Source: Dinoroseobacter sp042096155
Lineage (GTDB): Bacteria > Pseudomonadota > Alphaproteobacteria > Rhodobacterales > Rhodobacteraceae
DNA length: 26,995 bases
Reading direction: 5' to 3'
Assembly: GCA_042096155.1 (NCBI GenBank)
Contig: JBELMC010000034.1
Location: 1-26,995 of the forward strand
Below the pieces are notes generated by a model that was given only the letters and a program-made list of their open reading frames with translations, ran no database searches and was not told the origin of the DNA. Shown here one piece after another: positions 15,287-23,628 of this stretch. Position 1 is the first letter of the stretch, and every line of letters begins with the position of its first letter. A program made the translations under genes and the position numbers.

Positions 15287-15772
15287 CTACAACTGTTTGC
15301 GCATCAAAACCAGATCAAGCCAGCGGTCAAACTTGCGCCCCACCTGAGGCAAAATTGCGATCTGTTCGAACCCAAGACTGACGTGGAACGCAAGACCAAT
15401 GGGATTCTCACCACTCACCCCCGCCCAAAGCGTGTACCCTCCACTGGCTTTGGCATGAGCCTCGAGCGCACACATAAGCGCGCGCCCGGTGCCCTGGCCG
15501 CGCGCCTCAGGCGCCAGGACAATCGAGTGTTCATACGCATGGGCGTACCCATTACCAGAGCGAAATTGGCCGTAACCAGCCATGCCCAAAAGCGCGCCTT
15601 TGTGCTGCGCGACAAACATGCCATGTCCGGCCCGGGCTTTGGCCTGCAGATCCGCCTTGATATCCGCCGCAGTCTTCGGCACCGATAAGAAGGTGATCGT
15701 GGTCTCACGAACAACCGGTGCGAGCAGCGCGGCGATCGCCGCGGCGTCGGCTTCGGTGGCGTGACGGATCAC
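15287..15772 (-). CDS. GNAT-family N-acetyltransferase
   Basis: A 161-residue acetyl-CoA-dependent acetyltransferase of the phosphinothricin-acetyltransferase-like group. It begins MIRHATEADAAAIAALLAPV, has VRETTITFLS in strand two, the acetyl-CoA loop APEARGQGTGRALMCALEAH and the end GVSGENPIGLAFHVSLGFEQ, all typical of that group. Substrate may be an amino acid (methionine sulfone/sulfoximine analogues are common for relatives) but is not known. The start overlaps the end of the VOC gene by four bases (15769-15772, ATGA), so translation is coupled. Confidence 0.87.
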   Translation of the reverse strand: MIRHATEADAAAIAALLAPVVRETTITFLSVPKTAADIKADLQAKARAGHGMFVAQHKGALLGMAGYGQFRSGNGYAHAYEHSIVLAPEARGQGTGRALMCALEAHAKASGGYTLWAGVSGENPIGLAFHVSLGFEQIAILPQVGRKFDRWLDLVLMRKQL

Positions 15773-16362
15773 AGTGAGACTTCGCCATTTGGCGTCTCAA
15801 ACACGGCGAAAAGGCCGCGCGGTGCTTGCCGATAGACAATACGTCTGTCCTCCAGGACAGGAAGCGCTGCGATATCAGGATGAGAAACCTCAAGGCGTTT
15901 CAAGCGCACACCATGGTCTTGTAACCGTTGCACCGGATGAGCTGTGCCGTCCCAGGCGATCAAGGCAGGGGCGACTCCGTCGAGGGGCAGAAGCCCTGTT
16001 TCAGGCACGGCCATCTGCCAACGTAAATCGCCCCGTCCGAGGGCCAAGGGCACACCGGTGCCGTCCGGCAAATCCGTCAACCCGGCATCAATATCCGCGC
16101 AGCGCAGGATCCAGTTGGTCACCCGCGCAGGACCCGAAAATCGATCCAAGTCGAACCAACGCGGCCTGGCAGGGGCAGTGCCTTTTGGATCAATCGCAAT
16201 AACTTCCAGATACAGATCACCGAGAGCCAACAATTGGTTATGTGTGCCCATCGCCACATGTTGTCCACCGGGTTGGAAAGGCACGCCAAAGCGCCGCGAG
16301 ACATCCGCCACACCAGTGTCCAAACTGGTGGCCGAAATCGCCAAATGGTCCAATTTGTACAT
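15769..16362 (-). CDS. VOC-superfamily (glyoxalase-like domain) protein
   Basis: A 197-residue cytoplasmic protein with a glyoxalase-like fold. The start YKLDHLAISATSLDTGVADV, with metal-type His in the DHLA motif, and GGQHVAMGTHNQLLALGDLY followed by LEVIAID are typical of the large 'glyoxalase-like domain' (PF13468-type) proteins in proteobacteria. A second half-module ends at IVYRQAPRGLFAVFETPNGE. No reaction is known for this branch. First gene of the VOC / GNAT / DjlA-like run, coupled to GNAT by the 4-base overlap. Confidence 0.82.
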   Translation of the reverse strand: MYKLDHLAISATSLDTGVADVSRRFGVPFQPGGQHVAMGTHNQLLALGDLYLEVIAIDPKGTAPARPRWFDLDRFSGPARVTNWILRCADIDAGLTDLPDGTGVPLALGRGDLRWQMAVPETGLLPLDGVAPALIAWDGTAHPVQRLQDHGVRLKRLEVSHPDIAALPVLEDRRIVYRQAPRGLFAVFETPNGEVSL

Positions 16363-16614
16363 CTCTCAGGTTAACCTCGCATTTGGTTTGATCGTTGGAA
16401 TTTGGGCCGTCTGCCTTGGGCCGACATGAAGAACCGGACCGCCATGTCGAAGGCAATTTTTTCGGCTTGGACATCTATTGGTTTTACGCATGTATGGCGG
16501 ATGGTGGCCATGGGGCGAACTTTGGGATTGATCGGGCGGAGGGACTTCCGGCGCCGAAGGCACGCACCTGTGCGGCCAGATGGCAAGACAGCAATATAGG
16601 CGCTGCGGCAGGCT
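16363..16614. other. Gap between parE and the VOC gene, nothing recognised
   Basis: About 250 bases. Several short frames are open on both strands (for example 16371-16664 minus, which would run into parE), but none resembles a known protein. It should contain the promoter of the VOC run. Possible relic DNA; no confident assignment. Confidence 0.3.
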
Positions 16615-18573
16615 TCACACGTCCAGCTCTTCGACAAAGCGCGCATTGGCCTGGATGTATTCAAACCGCTTTTCAGGTTTTTTGCCCATCAGACGCTCAA
16701 CCAGATCACCGGTTTCGCCAGGCTCGTCCTCGTCGATGCTGACTCGGATCAGCTTGCGAGTCAGCGGGTTCATCGTGGTGTCTTTGAGATCCTTTGCGTC
16801 CATTTCGCCCAGTCCCTTGAACCGGCTGACGTCAATTTTACCTTTTCCACCAATGCCCTGATCAAGAAACGCGTCGCGTTCGTTTTCGTCAAGGCAATAG
16901 ACACGCTTGGCCCCTTGGGTCAAACGGTAGAGCGGCGGACACGCCAGATACAGATGGCCTTGATCAATGATCGGACGCATCTGTGTGAAGAAAAACGTCA
17001 TCAACAAGGCAGCGATATGCGCGCCGTCCACATCCGCGTCGGTCATGATGATGATCTTGTCGTAACGCAGATCTTCCACATTGAACCGCGACCCCAGACC
17101 GACCCCAAGCGCTTGAGTCAAGTCACTGATTTCTTGGTTTGACCCAAGCTTCGATGAGGCAGCGCCAAGAACGTTCAGGATCTTGCCTCTCAGCGGCAGC
17201 AAAGCTTGCGTCTTGCGGTCTCGGGCCATTTTGGCCGAGCCACCTGCGCTGTCGCCCTCGACGATGAAAAGCTCTGTGCCGTCGCGGTTGGTGGCCGAGC
17301 AGTCGACCAGCTTACCCGGAAGGCGCAAGCGTTTGGTCGCAGATTTGCGCTGGGTTTCTTTCTCCGCACGGCGGCGCAATCGCTCTTCGGCTTTCAGCAA
17401 CAGATAATCCAGGATCGCGCCTGCGGATTTGGTATCGGCAGCCAGCCAATTGTCGAAATGATCCCGCACAGAACCCTCAACCATGCGGGCGGCTTCGGTC
17501 GTGGCCAAGCGGTCCTTGGTCTGGCCGACAAATTCCGGCTCGCGGATAAAGCAGCTGACAAGGGCTGTGCCCCCCGAGGTTACGTCCTCGCGGGTGATTG
17601 ACGCAGCTTTGCGGTTGCCCACCAGTTCGCCATATGCCTTGAGCGATTTGAGGATGGCAGCCCAAAAGCCGTTTTCATGGGTGCCGCCCTCGGGGGTGGG
17701 AATGGTATTGCAATAGGATTGGATTGATCCATCGCGGGCTGGCGTCCAGTTGATCGCCCATTCGACCGAGCCGGGCGCTTCGAATTTCTCTGCGAAGCTG
17801 ACTTTGCCAGCGAAAGGCTGATCGGCATAGGTCGTGGATCCTGCAAGGGTCTCGGACAAGTAATCAGCCAAACCACCGGGAAAATGAAATGTGGCGTCGG
17901 TCGGTGTGGTGCCATCGTCAATCGCACTTTTCCAGCGGATCTCGACACCCGAAAACAGATACGCCTTCGACCGCACAAGCTTGTGCAGCCGCGAAGGCTT
18001 CAGGCTGAGCGGGCCAAAAATATCGCCATCCGGATGGAAGGTGACAGATGTGCCCCGTCGATTTGGGGCCTGGCCAATCTGGGCGATAGGTCCCAGCGGC
18101 AATCCACGTGAAAATTCCTGCGCATAGACCGTTCGGTTGCGCGCCACTTCAACCCGCAAACTGTCAGACAGCGCATTGACCACGGAAATACCAACACCGT
18201 GCAGACCGCCCGAAGTTTGATAGGCCTTGCCGTCAAACTTACCGCCTGCATGCAGCGTACACAGGATCACTTCAAGTGCGCTTTTATCGGGAAACTTAGG
18301 GTGCGGATCTGTCGGAATGCCTCGGCCATTGTCGCGGATGGTACAGGATCCATCGGCCAAAAGCTCGACTTCGATCCGATTGGCATGCCCAGCCACGGCC
18401 TCATCCATCGCATTGTCGAGCACCTCCGCCACAAGGTGATGCAAGGCGCGTTCGTCTGTGCCGCCGATATACATACCGGGGCGTTTGCGGACGGGCTCGA
18501 GCCCCTCGAGCACCTCGATGCTTGAGGCGTCATAAGTGTCCGAGTTGGTCGCGGACAAAAGATCGTCGGCCAT
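16615..18573 (-). CDS. parE: DNA topoisomerase IV subunit B
   Basis: ParE is the ATPase subunit that, with ParC, unlinks replicated chromosomes. The 652-residue protein has the GHKL ATPase domain with RKRPGMYIGGTDERALHHLV, EVLDNAMDEA (catalytic Glu and Asn), DNGRGIPTD and GGLHGVGISVVNALS, the transducer domain with its QPFAGKVSFAEKF region, and the TOPRIM domain with IVEGDSAGGSAKMARDRKTQ and the metal motif MTDADVDGAHI. The C-terminus RRL(M)GKKPEKRFEYIQANARFVE is typical. It is ParE and not GyrB by length (GyrB is about 800) and by the shape of the start. Monocistronic in this window, divergent from the DUF1007 gene. Confidence 0.97.
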   Translation of the reverse strand: MADDLLSATNSDTYDASSIEVLEGLEPVRKRPGMYIGGTDERALHHLVAEVLDNAMDEAVAGHANRIEVELLADGSCTIRDNGRGIPTDPHPKFPDKSALEVILCTLHAGGKFDGKAYQTSGGLHGVGISVVNALSDSLRVEVARNRTVYAQEFSRGLPLGPIAQIGQAPNRRGTSVTFHPDGDIFGPLSLKPSRLHKLVRSKAYLFSGVEIRWKSAIDDGTTPTDATFHFPGGLADYLSETLAGSTTYADQPFAGKVSFAEKFEAPGSVEWAINWTPARDGSIQSYCNTIPTPEGGTHENGFWAAILKSLKAYGELVGNRKAASITREDVTSGGTALVSCFIREPEFVGQTKDRLATTEAARMVEGSVRDHFDNWLAADTKSAGAILDYLLLKAEERLRRRAEKETQRKSATKRLRLPGKLVDCSATNRDGTELFIVEGDSAGGSAKMARDRKTQALLPLRGKILNVLGAASSKLGSNQEISDLTQALGVGLGSRFNVEDLRYDKIIIMTDADVDGAHIAALLMTFFFTQMRPIIDQGHLYLACPPLYRLTQGAKRVYCLDENERDAFLDQGIGGKGKIDVSRFKGLGEMDAKDLKDTTMNPLTRKLIRVSIDEDEPGETGDLVERLMGKKPEKRFEYIQANARFVEELDV

Positions 18574-18990
18574 AGCTGCTGCTCATTTCGATATGATTTT
18601 CATCATTAGATCAGGAAAGGTCGGGGCGGAAAAGGGGGTGCGCGCGGTTGTCCACAGGCGATCTATGCCCGTGAAGGGGCGTTTTCGCACTCTATCGGCC
18701 CAGTTCCGCCAGTTGCTTGGTCCTTGTGGGCGCTGACCACAGCCGCAGACCCATTGCCGAGGCCCGGCAGCGGGCTGCACAAATCCCCTGACTTGCCTTA
18801 GCCTTGTTTCCTATTGTGCGGCGCAGAACCGAAAAAGCGCAACTCGCCAACTCAGAGAACGCCACCCGGGGCTTTGTGCAGGGTGTCAAGCCCGGGGCAG
18901 GGCATCGTCGGCGATCACACTCACCAGGCAATTGTGGTGAACCTGTGCCAAAGGCTTGAAGCGACTCAGCGGTCGGCCTACCTCTCGCTC
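18574..18990. other. Divergent intergenic region between parE and the DUF1007 gene
   Basis: About 417 bases, expected to hold the promoters of both genes. CCCGGGGC occurs twice, at 18865-18872 and 18891-18898, and the stretch between them (with GGGCTT / AAGCCC arms) can fold into an imperfect hairpin. The frame of the downstream gene is open up to 18814, but without family resemblance there. Otherwise nothing recognised. Confidence 0.35.
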
Positions 18991-19647
18991 ATGTGGTTTC
19001 GAAGGTTATGTGCGGCAGGGATGGTATGGGGCGTGGTCGTCGCGCCCGCGTCTGCGCATCCGCATATCTACGTTGATACCGGTGTGCAGTTTATTTTCGA
19101 TGACACCGGCGCGCTTGCTGCCGTTCGTGTGACTTGGCTCTATGACGAACTGTACTCGTTGTTGGTCACAGAAGACATGGACCTGGATCCTGATTTCGAT
19201 GGCGTCTTGACCGCGGTGGAGCGGGAAAAACTCTCGGGCTTTGACATGAATTGGACAGAGGACTTCGCGGGTGACACGGTGGGGGTCGGCCCAGATGGAG
19301 AGCTGGCATTGTCGCGCCCTGTGGAATGGAGCGCAGATTTGCGCGACGGGCGTATCGTCACAACCCACGTAAGGGCACTTGAAACGCCGATTGACCCTGC
19401 CGATGGCAAGATTGTGATGCGGCTGTTCGATCCAAGCTTTTACACCGCGTATTCGGCGACTTTAATGCCCCAAATGGAAGGCCGCAGCGATTGCGCTGCA
19501 GAGATTGTGAATGCCGATCTTGATGCGGCCTATGCGTTTCTCGACGAATCCTTAAATGCATTGCCCGACACCTTTGATGCTGAAATGGAGTTCCCGGCCG
19601 TGGGCGAGGCATTCGCCGAGGAAGTTTCGTTGACATGTCCGTCCTGA
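18991..19647 (+). CDS. DUF1007 family periplasmic protein
   Basis: A 218-residue exported protein. The start at 18991 gives a clear signal peptide (MWFRRLCAAGMVWGVVVAPA, cleaved after SA before HPHIY), whereas the longer frame from 18814 would bury it. The mature N-terminus HPHIYVDTGVQFIFDDTGAL is the DUF1007 signature with two histidines, and WLYDELYSLL and LFDPSFYTAYS follow as in the family. DUF1007 genes are often paired with a NicO/RcnA-type nickel-cobalt exporter and are thought to help metal transport. No such transporter follows here, only 326 bases of unclear sequence and then a MATE pump. Confidence 0.85.
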   Translation: MWFRRLCAAGMVWGVVVAPASAHPHIYVDTGVQFIFDDTGALAAVRVTWLYDELYSLLVTEDMDLDPDFDGVLTAVEREKLSGFDMNWTEDFAGDTVGVGPDGELALSRPVEWSADLRDGRIVTTHVRALETPIDPADGKIVMRLFDPSFYTAYSATLMPQMEGRSDCAAEIVNADLDAAYAFLDESLNALPDTFDAEMEFPAVGEAFAEEVSLTCPS

Positions 19648-19973
19648 TCGGAGCGGCCGGTTTCGTCCGCGCTGTATACTGGCATTGGAGCATTCGGCCT
19701 TGATGTTGATCTGCGGTGGGTTCGCACTGAGCTCGCCATACGCAACCAGATCGCGAATATGGATGATCTTGCATTGGTGAAGCGTGATGCGCTGGCCAAT
19801 ACAGGATTTGACGCGTGCCAGTGCCGCATTGGTGAATTTGGCCCATAGCTGATTGCCAGTGCGACAGAGGTCATTCTCAATAGCGGAGTTGCGGCCTTGC
19901 CGGTCAGGTTTTTGGCAATCATCGCGTACAGCTCCAACTGGACGAGTCGCAAAAGGCGCAGTAAGCGCGCTCT
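19648..19973. other. Unclear stretch between DUF1007 and MATE genes, possible gene relic
   Basis: Both strands show protein-like frames. Plus strand: GIGAFGLDVDLRWVRTELAI, then RNQIANMDDLALVKRDALAN, with G in the first codon position in roughly half of the codons, broken by a TAG at about 19846-19848. Minus strand: GNQLWAKFTNAALARVKSCI and IHIRDLVAYGELSANPPQIN. I recognise neither. It may be a decayed gene; which strand was coding is not settled. Confidence 0.35.
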
Positions 19974-21347
19974 ATGACCCAATCTGCGTTGCCCTTGCCG
20001 CGCCATATCGCGCATTTGCTGATCCTCGGTTTGCCGTTGATCGGCAGTCATCTGGCGCAGTTTTCGATCGTGATGACCGATACGGTGATGCTGGGGTGGT
20101 ACGATGTCGAGGCTTTGGCGGCGGCGGTTCTGGCAAGCTCGTTTTTCTTTACCTTGTTCATGATTGGCAGCGGCTTCGCACTTGCGGTCATGCCAATGGT
20201 GGCCAAAGCGGCCAGCCAGGGCGACCAGATCCAATGCCGTCGCGTAACCCGCATGGCGTTGTGGCTATCGGTGCTGTTTGCCGGGCTGTTGATGCCACTG
20301 ATGTGGCACGCTGCAGCAGTATTGCGCGCGATCGGCCAAGAGCCACTGCTCGCCCAATTGGCGCAAGACTATTTGCGGATCGCGGGCTGGAGCATGGGCC
20401 CCGCTTTGCTGGTGATGGTGCTGAAATCTTATCTTGCAGCGCAAGATCGGACGCAGATTGTGCTTTGGGTCACCGTTTTGGGCGCAGCAAGCAATGGGCT
20501 GACAAATTGGGTGTTGATCTTCGGCAATCTTGGTGCGCCCGAACTGGGGATAAAGGGGGCTGCGGTGGCATCACTGGTCAATGCGATCCTGATGCTGGTG
20601 GGCCTCGGGCTCTATGCCGTCAAAGCCCTGCCCGAACAGCAGATTTTCCACCGAATCTGGCGCCCTGATTGGCAAGCCTTTGGGTCTGTGTTCCGGTTGG
20701 GCTGGCCAATTGGCATGACACTACTGGCCGAAAGTGGTTTGTTTGCGGCCAGCTCTGTGATGCTTGGTTGGCTTGGCGTTCTGCCTCTGGCGGCGCATGG
20801 AATTGCGTTGCAGCTGACCAGCGGGACCTTCATGGTCCATATCGGACTGAGCCAAGCCGCAACAATAAGGGCTGGCAAGGCATTTGGTCAGAAAGATGCG
20901 GCCGGCCTGATGTTGGGGGGTGCTGCGGCGTTGATTTGTTCGGCGGTCATGGTGGTGTTGACGATTATTTGGTTCCTCGGGGCGCCTGAGTTTTTGATCG
21001 GATTATTCTTGTCACCCAACGATCCGAACCGCGCCGCCATAATCACCATCGGCGCGGGACTGCTGGCTGTGGCTGCGCTGTTTCAGCTGGCGGATGGCGC
21101 GCAGGTTATGGCATTGGGGCTCCTGCGCGGGGTGCAAGACACGCGCGTGCCGATGATACTGGCGGTGTTGAGCTATTGGGCTTTGGGGTTGCCCGTCGCC
21201 TATTGGTTTGGCTTCACACTCGATATGGGGGGGATTGGTGTCTGGTTGGGGCTTGTCGTTGGACTGAGTTTTGCCGCGGTGACGATGCTGTACCGATTTT
21301 GGGTGTTGCGCCACTGGCAGGCCACGATCAACCGCCCTGGGCGCTGA
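19974..21347 (+). CDS. MATE-family multidrug/toxin efflux transporter (NorM type)
   Basis: A 457-residue inner-membrane protein with about twelve hydrophobic helices in two six-helix halves. The first half shows LGLPLIGSHLAQFSIVMTDT and MLGWYDVEALAAAVLASSFF, the usual MATE opening; the second half begins GWPIGMTLLAESGLFAASSV and has GIALQLTSGTFMVHIGLSQA and ATIRAGKAFGQKD. Late GVQDTRVPMILAVLSYWALG followed by LPVAYWFGF is also typical. It would expel cationic drugs or metabolites using a sodium or proton gradient. The ribosome site is weak (AAGGCG some 15 bases upstream). Specificity cannot be told. Convergent with the PPC-repeat gene. Confidence 0.93.
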   Translation: MTQSALPLPRHIAHLLILGLPLIGSHLAQFSIVMTDTVMLGWYDVEALAAAVLASSFFFTLFMIGSGFALAVMPMVAKAASQGDQIQCRRVTRMALWLSVLFAGLLMPLMWHAAAVLRAIGQEPLLAQLAQDYLRIAGWSMGPALLVMVLKSYLAAQDRTQIVLWVTVLGAASNGLTNWVLIFGNLGAPELGIKGAAVASLVNAILMLVGLGLYAVKALPEQQIFHRIWRPDWQAFGSVFRLGWPIGMTLLAESGLFAASSVMLGWLGVLPLAAHGIALQLTSGTFMVHIGLSQAATIRAGKAFGQKDAAGLMLGGAAALICSAVMVVLTIIWFLGAPEFLIGLFLSPNDPNRAAIITIGAGLLAVAALFQLADGAQVMALGLLRGVQDTRVPMILAVLSYWALGLPVAYWFGFTLDMGGIGVWLGLVVGLSFAAVTMLYRFWVLRHWQATINRPGR

Positions 21348-21409
21348 CGTAACGCTTCAGCGCAGTCCGGGGGTCTACTGGCTTTGCTGATGGAGCAAAA
21401 CGTAATGGC

Positions 21410-21454
21410 TCGCCTGACGTGTCGAAATCGACGATTCCAGCCAGCGTCAGGCGA
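21410..21454. terminator. Hairpin between convergent genes, possible bidirectional terminator
   Basis: TCGCCTGACG at 21410-21419 and CGTCAGGCGA at 21445-21454 are perfect 10-bp inverted repeats, and a smaller TCGAAATCGA lies in the loop. It sits between the MATE stop (21347) and the stop of the minus-strand gene (21482), where a shared terminator is expected. Strong T-tracts directly after the stem are lacking, so it may need Rho or act as an RNA stabiliser. Confidence 0.5.
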
Positions 21455-21481
21455 TTGCTTCTTTTCGTGTAATGCTTTTTT

Positions 21482-22720
21482 TTAGCGCGCGCGTTCATAG
21501 CGTTGAAGGGCAAGCCGGACCCGTCCACCTGCGGCGTCGTCACCAACTTGGCCGACGCCAACCAAATACACCCCCGGTTGCACAGGCGCCGCGACCAAAC
21601 TGTCCAAGCCATCGCCGTAATCATCATTGCGGCCAATTTCGCGTCCCAGATCATCGAAGATCACAAGTGTTGGATCAACGTCGCCGACCGAAATTGCCTC
21701 GGCGACGATCAAATCGCCATCAAGCAGTTCCACCTGATACCAAGTGACCCCATCGCCCAGACGCACATCTTCGCGCAAACGGGTTTCCAGTTCCCCGAGA
21801 TCGCCAACCGGATAGCTGCCATCCAGCGGCGGGCTGGTTTCGCCCGAACTGTAGAGCGAATTGAGAAAATCGTCTTCGGTGTATTCCGATACCTCCAGCG
21901 TGATGGGAAGATCACCGTCGGACAGGGCCCGCAAGCCCAGGCAGTAGGTGGCAGCTGGCAACGGATCCATCTGGTCGATCCGGGAATTGAGCCCATTAGT
22001 GTCGTCATTCTCGGCCAACACGGTGCCATCCTCGTCGTATAAGTAAAGCACCGGATCCGCTTCGTCATTGCTGGCCGTAAACGTCAATGACATTGGGCTG
22101 TTGAGACTGAAACTGTAATACGGCACTTGATTTGCCGAATTGACCGCTGTCACAGGCAACATGGCGGTCTCCAGAATACCGCCTGCTACCAAAGGCGCGG
22201 TGATCGTCTGCCTTGTGCACGCGCCCAGTTCGGCGGCCGCGCCGGTGCCTGTGGTCAAGGCCTGGTGCTCGACCCGGCCAACCCGAACATTGGCGTTGAT
22301 TTGGCCGCCCTGCAGGCCTCGGGTTAGCAAACAATAGGTGCCTTGCGCCAACGTGATCTCGCCCCGCGATGCCAAACCGCCCCCGCTATCATCGTCGTTC
22401 AGCACAATGTCCCCAGCATCATTCAGCAGATCAATTACTGTATCGCCGCCGTCGCCCGGCACGGCTTCTACACGGATTTCGGTCGTTTGGCTGACACGAA
22501 AAAGCGTGACCATTTCGCCATTTGCTGGCACGGAACCATTTGTGTCGAACGGACCCGCTGCGGTGGAAATATCAGAGGCCTCAGCGATTCCGCCAACCCA
22601 TGCGCCGCCATCGCCTATGCCACCGCAAAATGACTGCGCAGTCGCAGAGCTGGCCAGCAAACTGGCACCAAACATAAATCCGAGCATCTTGGGAACCCGG
22701 TTCAAAATTTGAAATGACAT
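21482..22720 (-). CDS. Secreted protein with three PPC-like (pre-peptidase C-terminal) repeats
   Basis: A 412-residue exported, strongly acidic protein. A signal peptide is seen at about 1-29 (KMLGFMFGASLLASSATAQS). Three beta-sandwich units follow, each with a D-x-L-L/I-x-D-x-x-G, a NDD loop and a G-x-Y-C/L end: VLNDDDSGGGLAS (residues 106-118), LAENDDTNGLNSRI (235-248) and IGRNDDYGDGLDSL (362-375), closed by AQGTYCLL, PAATYCLGL and QPGVYLVGV. The Asp/Asn loops resemble calcium-type turns. There is no protease or other catalytic domain and no membrane anchor, so it probably binds something in the periplasm or outside. AGGAGAAACAC precedes ATG 22720. Related proteins are sometimes annotated as ABC substrate-binding proteins without good reason. 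Confidence 0.8.
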   Translation of the reverse strand: MSFQILNRVPKMLGFMFGASLLASSATAQSFCGGIGDGGAWVGGIAEASDISTAAGPFDTNGSVPANGEMVTLFRVSQTTEIRVEAVPGDGGDTVIDLLNDAGDIVLNDDDSGGGLASRGEITLAQGTYCLLTRGLQGGQINANVRVGRVEHQALTTGTGAAAELGACTRQTITAPLVAGGILETAMLPVTAVNSANQVPYYSFSLNSPMSLTFTASNDEADPVLYLYDEDGTVLAENDDTNGLNSRIDQMDPLPAATYCLGLRALSDGDLPITLEVSEYTEDDFLNSLYSSGETSPPLDGSYPVGDLGELETRLREDVRLGDGVTWYQVELLDGDLIVAEAISVGDVDPTLVIFDDLGREIGRNDDYGDGLDSLVAAPVQPGVYLVGVGQVGDDAAGGRVRLALQRYERAR

Positions 22721-22795
22721 GTGTTTCTCCTGCTATGCCAAGATATGAATACCACTTGGTCTAGGGTAACGATCTGACCCCCCGTTGCAATGATG

Positions 22796-23470
22796 CTAGT
22801 TCGGCAGCACGGCATCAAGGATGGTCTCGAAATCGGCAAAATCATTCAGCAGAGCATCGGGTGCCAATGCGGCCATGTCATCGCCACTGGGGCCGAACGT
22901 CACCAAAATCGATGGCACTCCGGCATTGCGCGCGGTGTTGCGGTCGGTATCACTGTCGCCCACCAACACTGAACGCGTGCGATCGCCGCCAATCCGGTCC
23001 ACCGCCTCGTAGAACGGGGCCGGGTCGGGTTTGCGCACAGGCAATGTATCCGCACCGACCAATGCGCCAAACGCATCCCGAACGCCAAGGCGGTTTAACA
23101 ATGTCTCAGCCAAGGCTTCCGGCTTATTGGTGCAGATCGCTACCCGATCGCCTTGCGCCGTCACCCGCGCAACCGCATCAATGGCGCCTTCATACATCAC
23201 CGTGTGCACATCGATATTTGCCTCATAGAACGCAAGAAGTTCAGGATACCAACGGGTGATCAGATCGTCGTCGACCGCTTGATGCGCGCGCATCAATCCT
23301 GCGGTCAGCATCCGGCGTCCGCCGCGCAACGCAATACTTTGGTCTTTTGCAGGATCAAGGCGAACCGACAGTTTCATCGCAGCGAAACATTGATTGGCCG
23401 CTGCGATCAAATCACCAGACGTGTCGGCCAATGTTCCGTCGAGGTCAAAAATAACAGAACGTCCGGTCAT
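22796..23470 (-). CDS. gph: Phosphoglycolate phosphatase-like HAD hydrolase
   Basis: A 224-residue HAD-superfamily phosphatase. Motif I is VIFDLDGTLADT (nucleophile Asp9, acid/base Asp11), motif II is VAICTNKP (Thr), motif III lysine lies in VRKPDP, and motif IV is VLVGDSDTDRNTARNAGVP. The helical cap is of the Gph type. It would hydrolyse 2-phosphoglycolate from DNA repair or the oxygenase reaction of Rubisco; other small phosphates are possible. The start at 23470 fits the family; the open frame continues upstream to 23971 but only opposite glmU. Divergent from glmU with 158 bases between starts, which should hold both promoters. Confidence 0.88.
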   Translation of the reverse strand: MTGRSVIFDLDGTLADTSGDLIAAANQCFAAMKLSVRLDPAKDQSIALRGGRRMLTAGLMRAHQAVDDDLITRWYPELLAFYEANIDVHTVMYEGAIDAVARVTAQGDRVAICTNKPEALAETLLNRLGVRDAFGALVGADTLPVRKPDPAPFYEAVDRIGGDRTRSVLVGDSDTDRNTARNAGVPSILVTFGPSGDDMAALAPDALLNDFADFETILDAVLPN

Positions 23471-23628
23471 CTCGGCAATAATCCTTTGCGTCAGCGGCAA
23501 ATCGGCAAGGCATCGCCGATCTTGTTGGGGTCTGTTACGGCTCGAAACATGGCTTGACCGCCACAGAGGTTGTCCACCTCTGTGCTTGAGGTAAAAGAAC
23601 CGCGAGAAAATGAGAAGGACAAACGACC

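Noticed and set aside
18865..18898. CCCGGGGC pair as a terminator or operator
   Set aside because: Imperfect hairpin, no T-tract, and short GC words are common by chance here; kept only as a note in the gap entry.
19530..20234. 234-codon minus-strand frame across DUF1007, the gap and MATE
   Set aside because: Mostly antisense to two confident genes; only the part at 19648-19973 remains ambiguous and is described as such.
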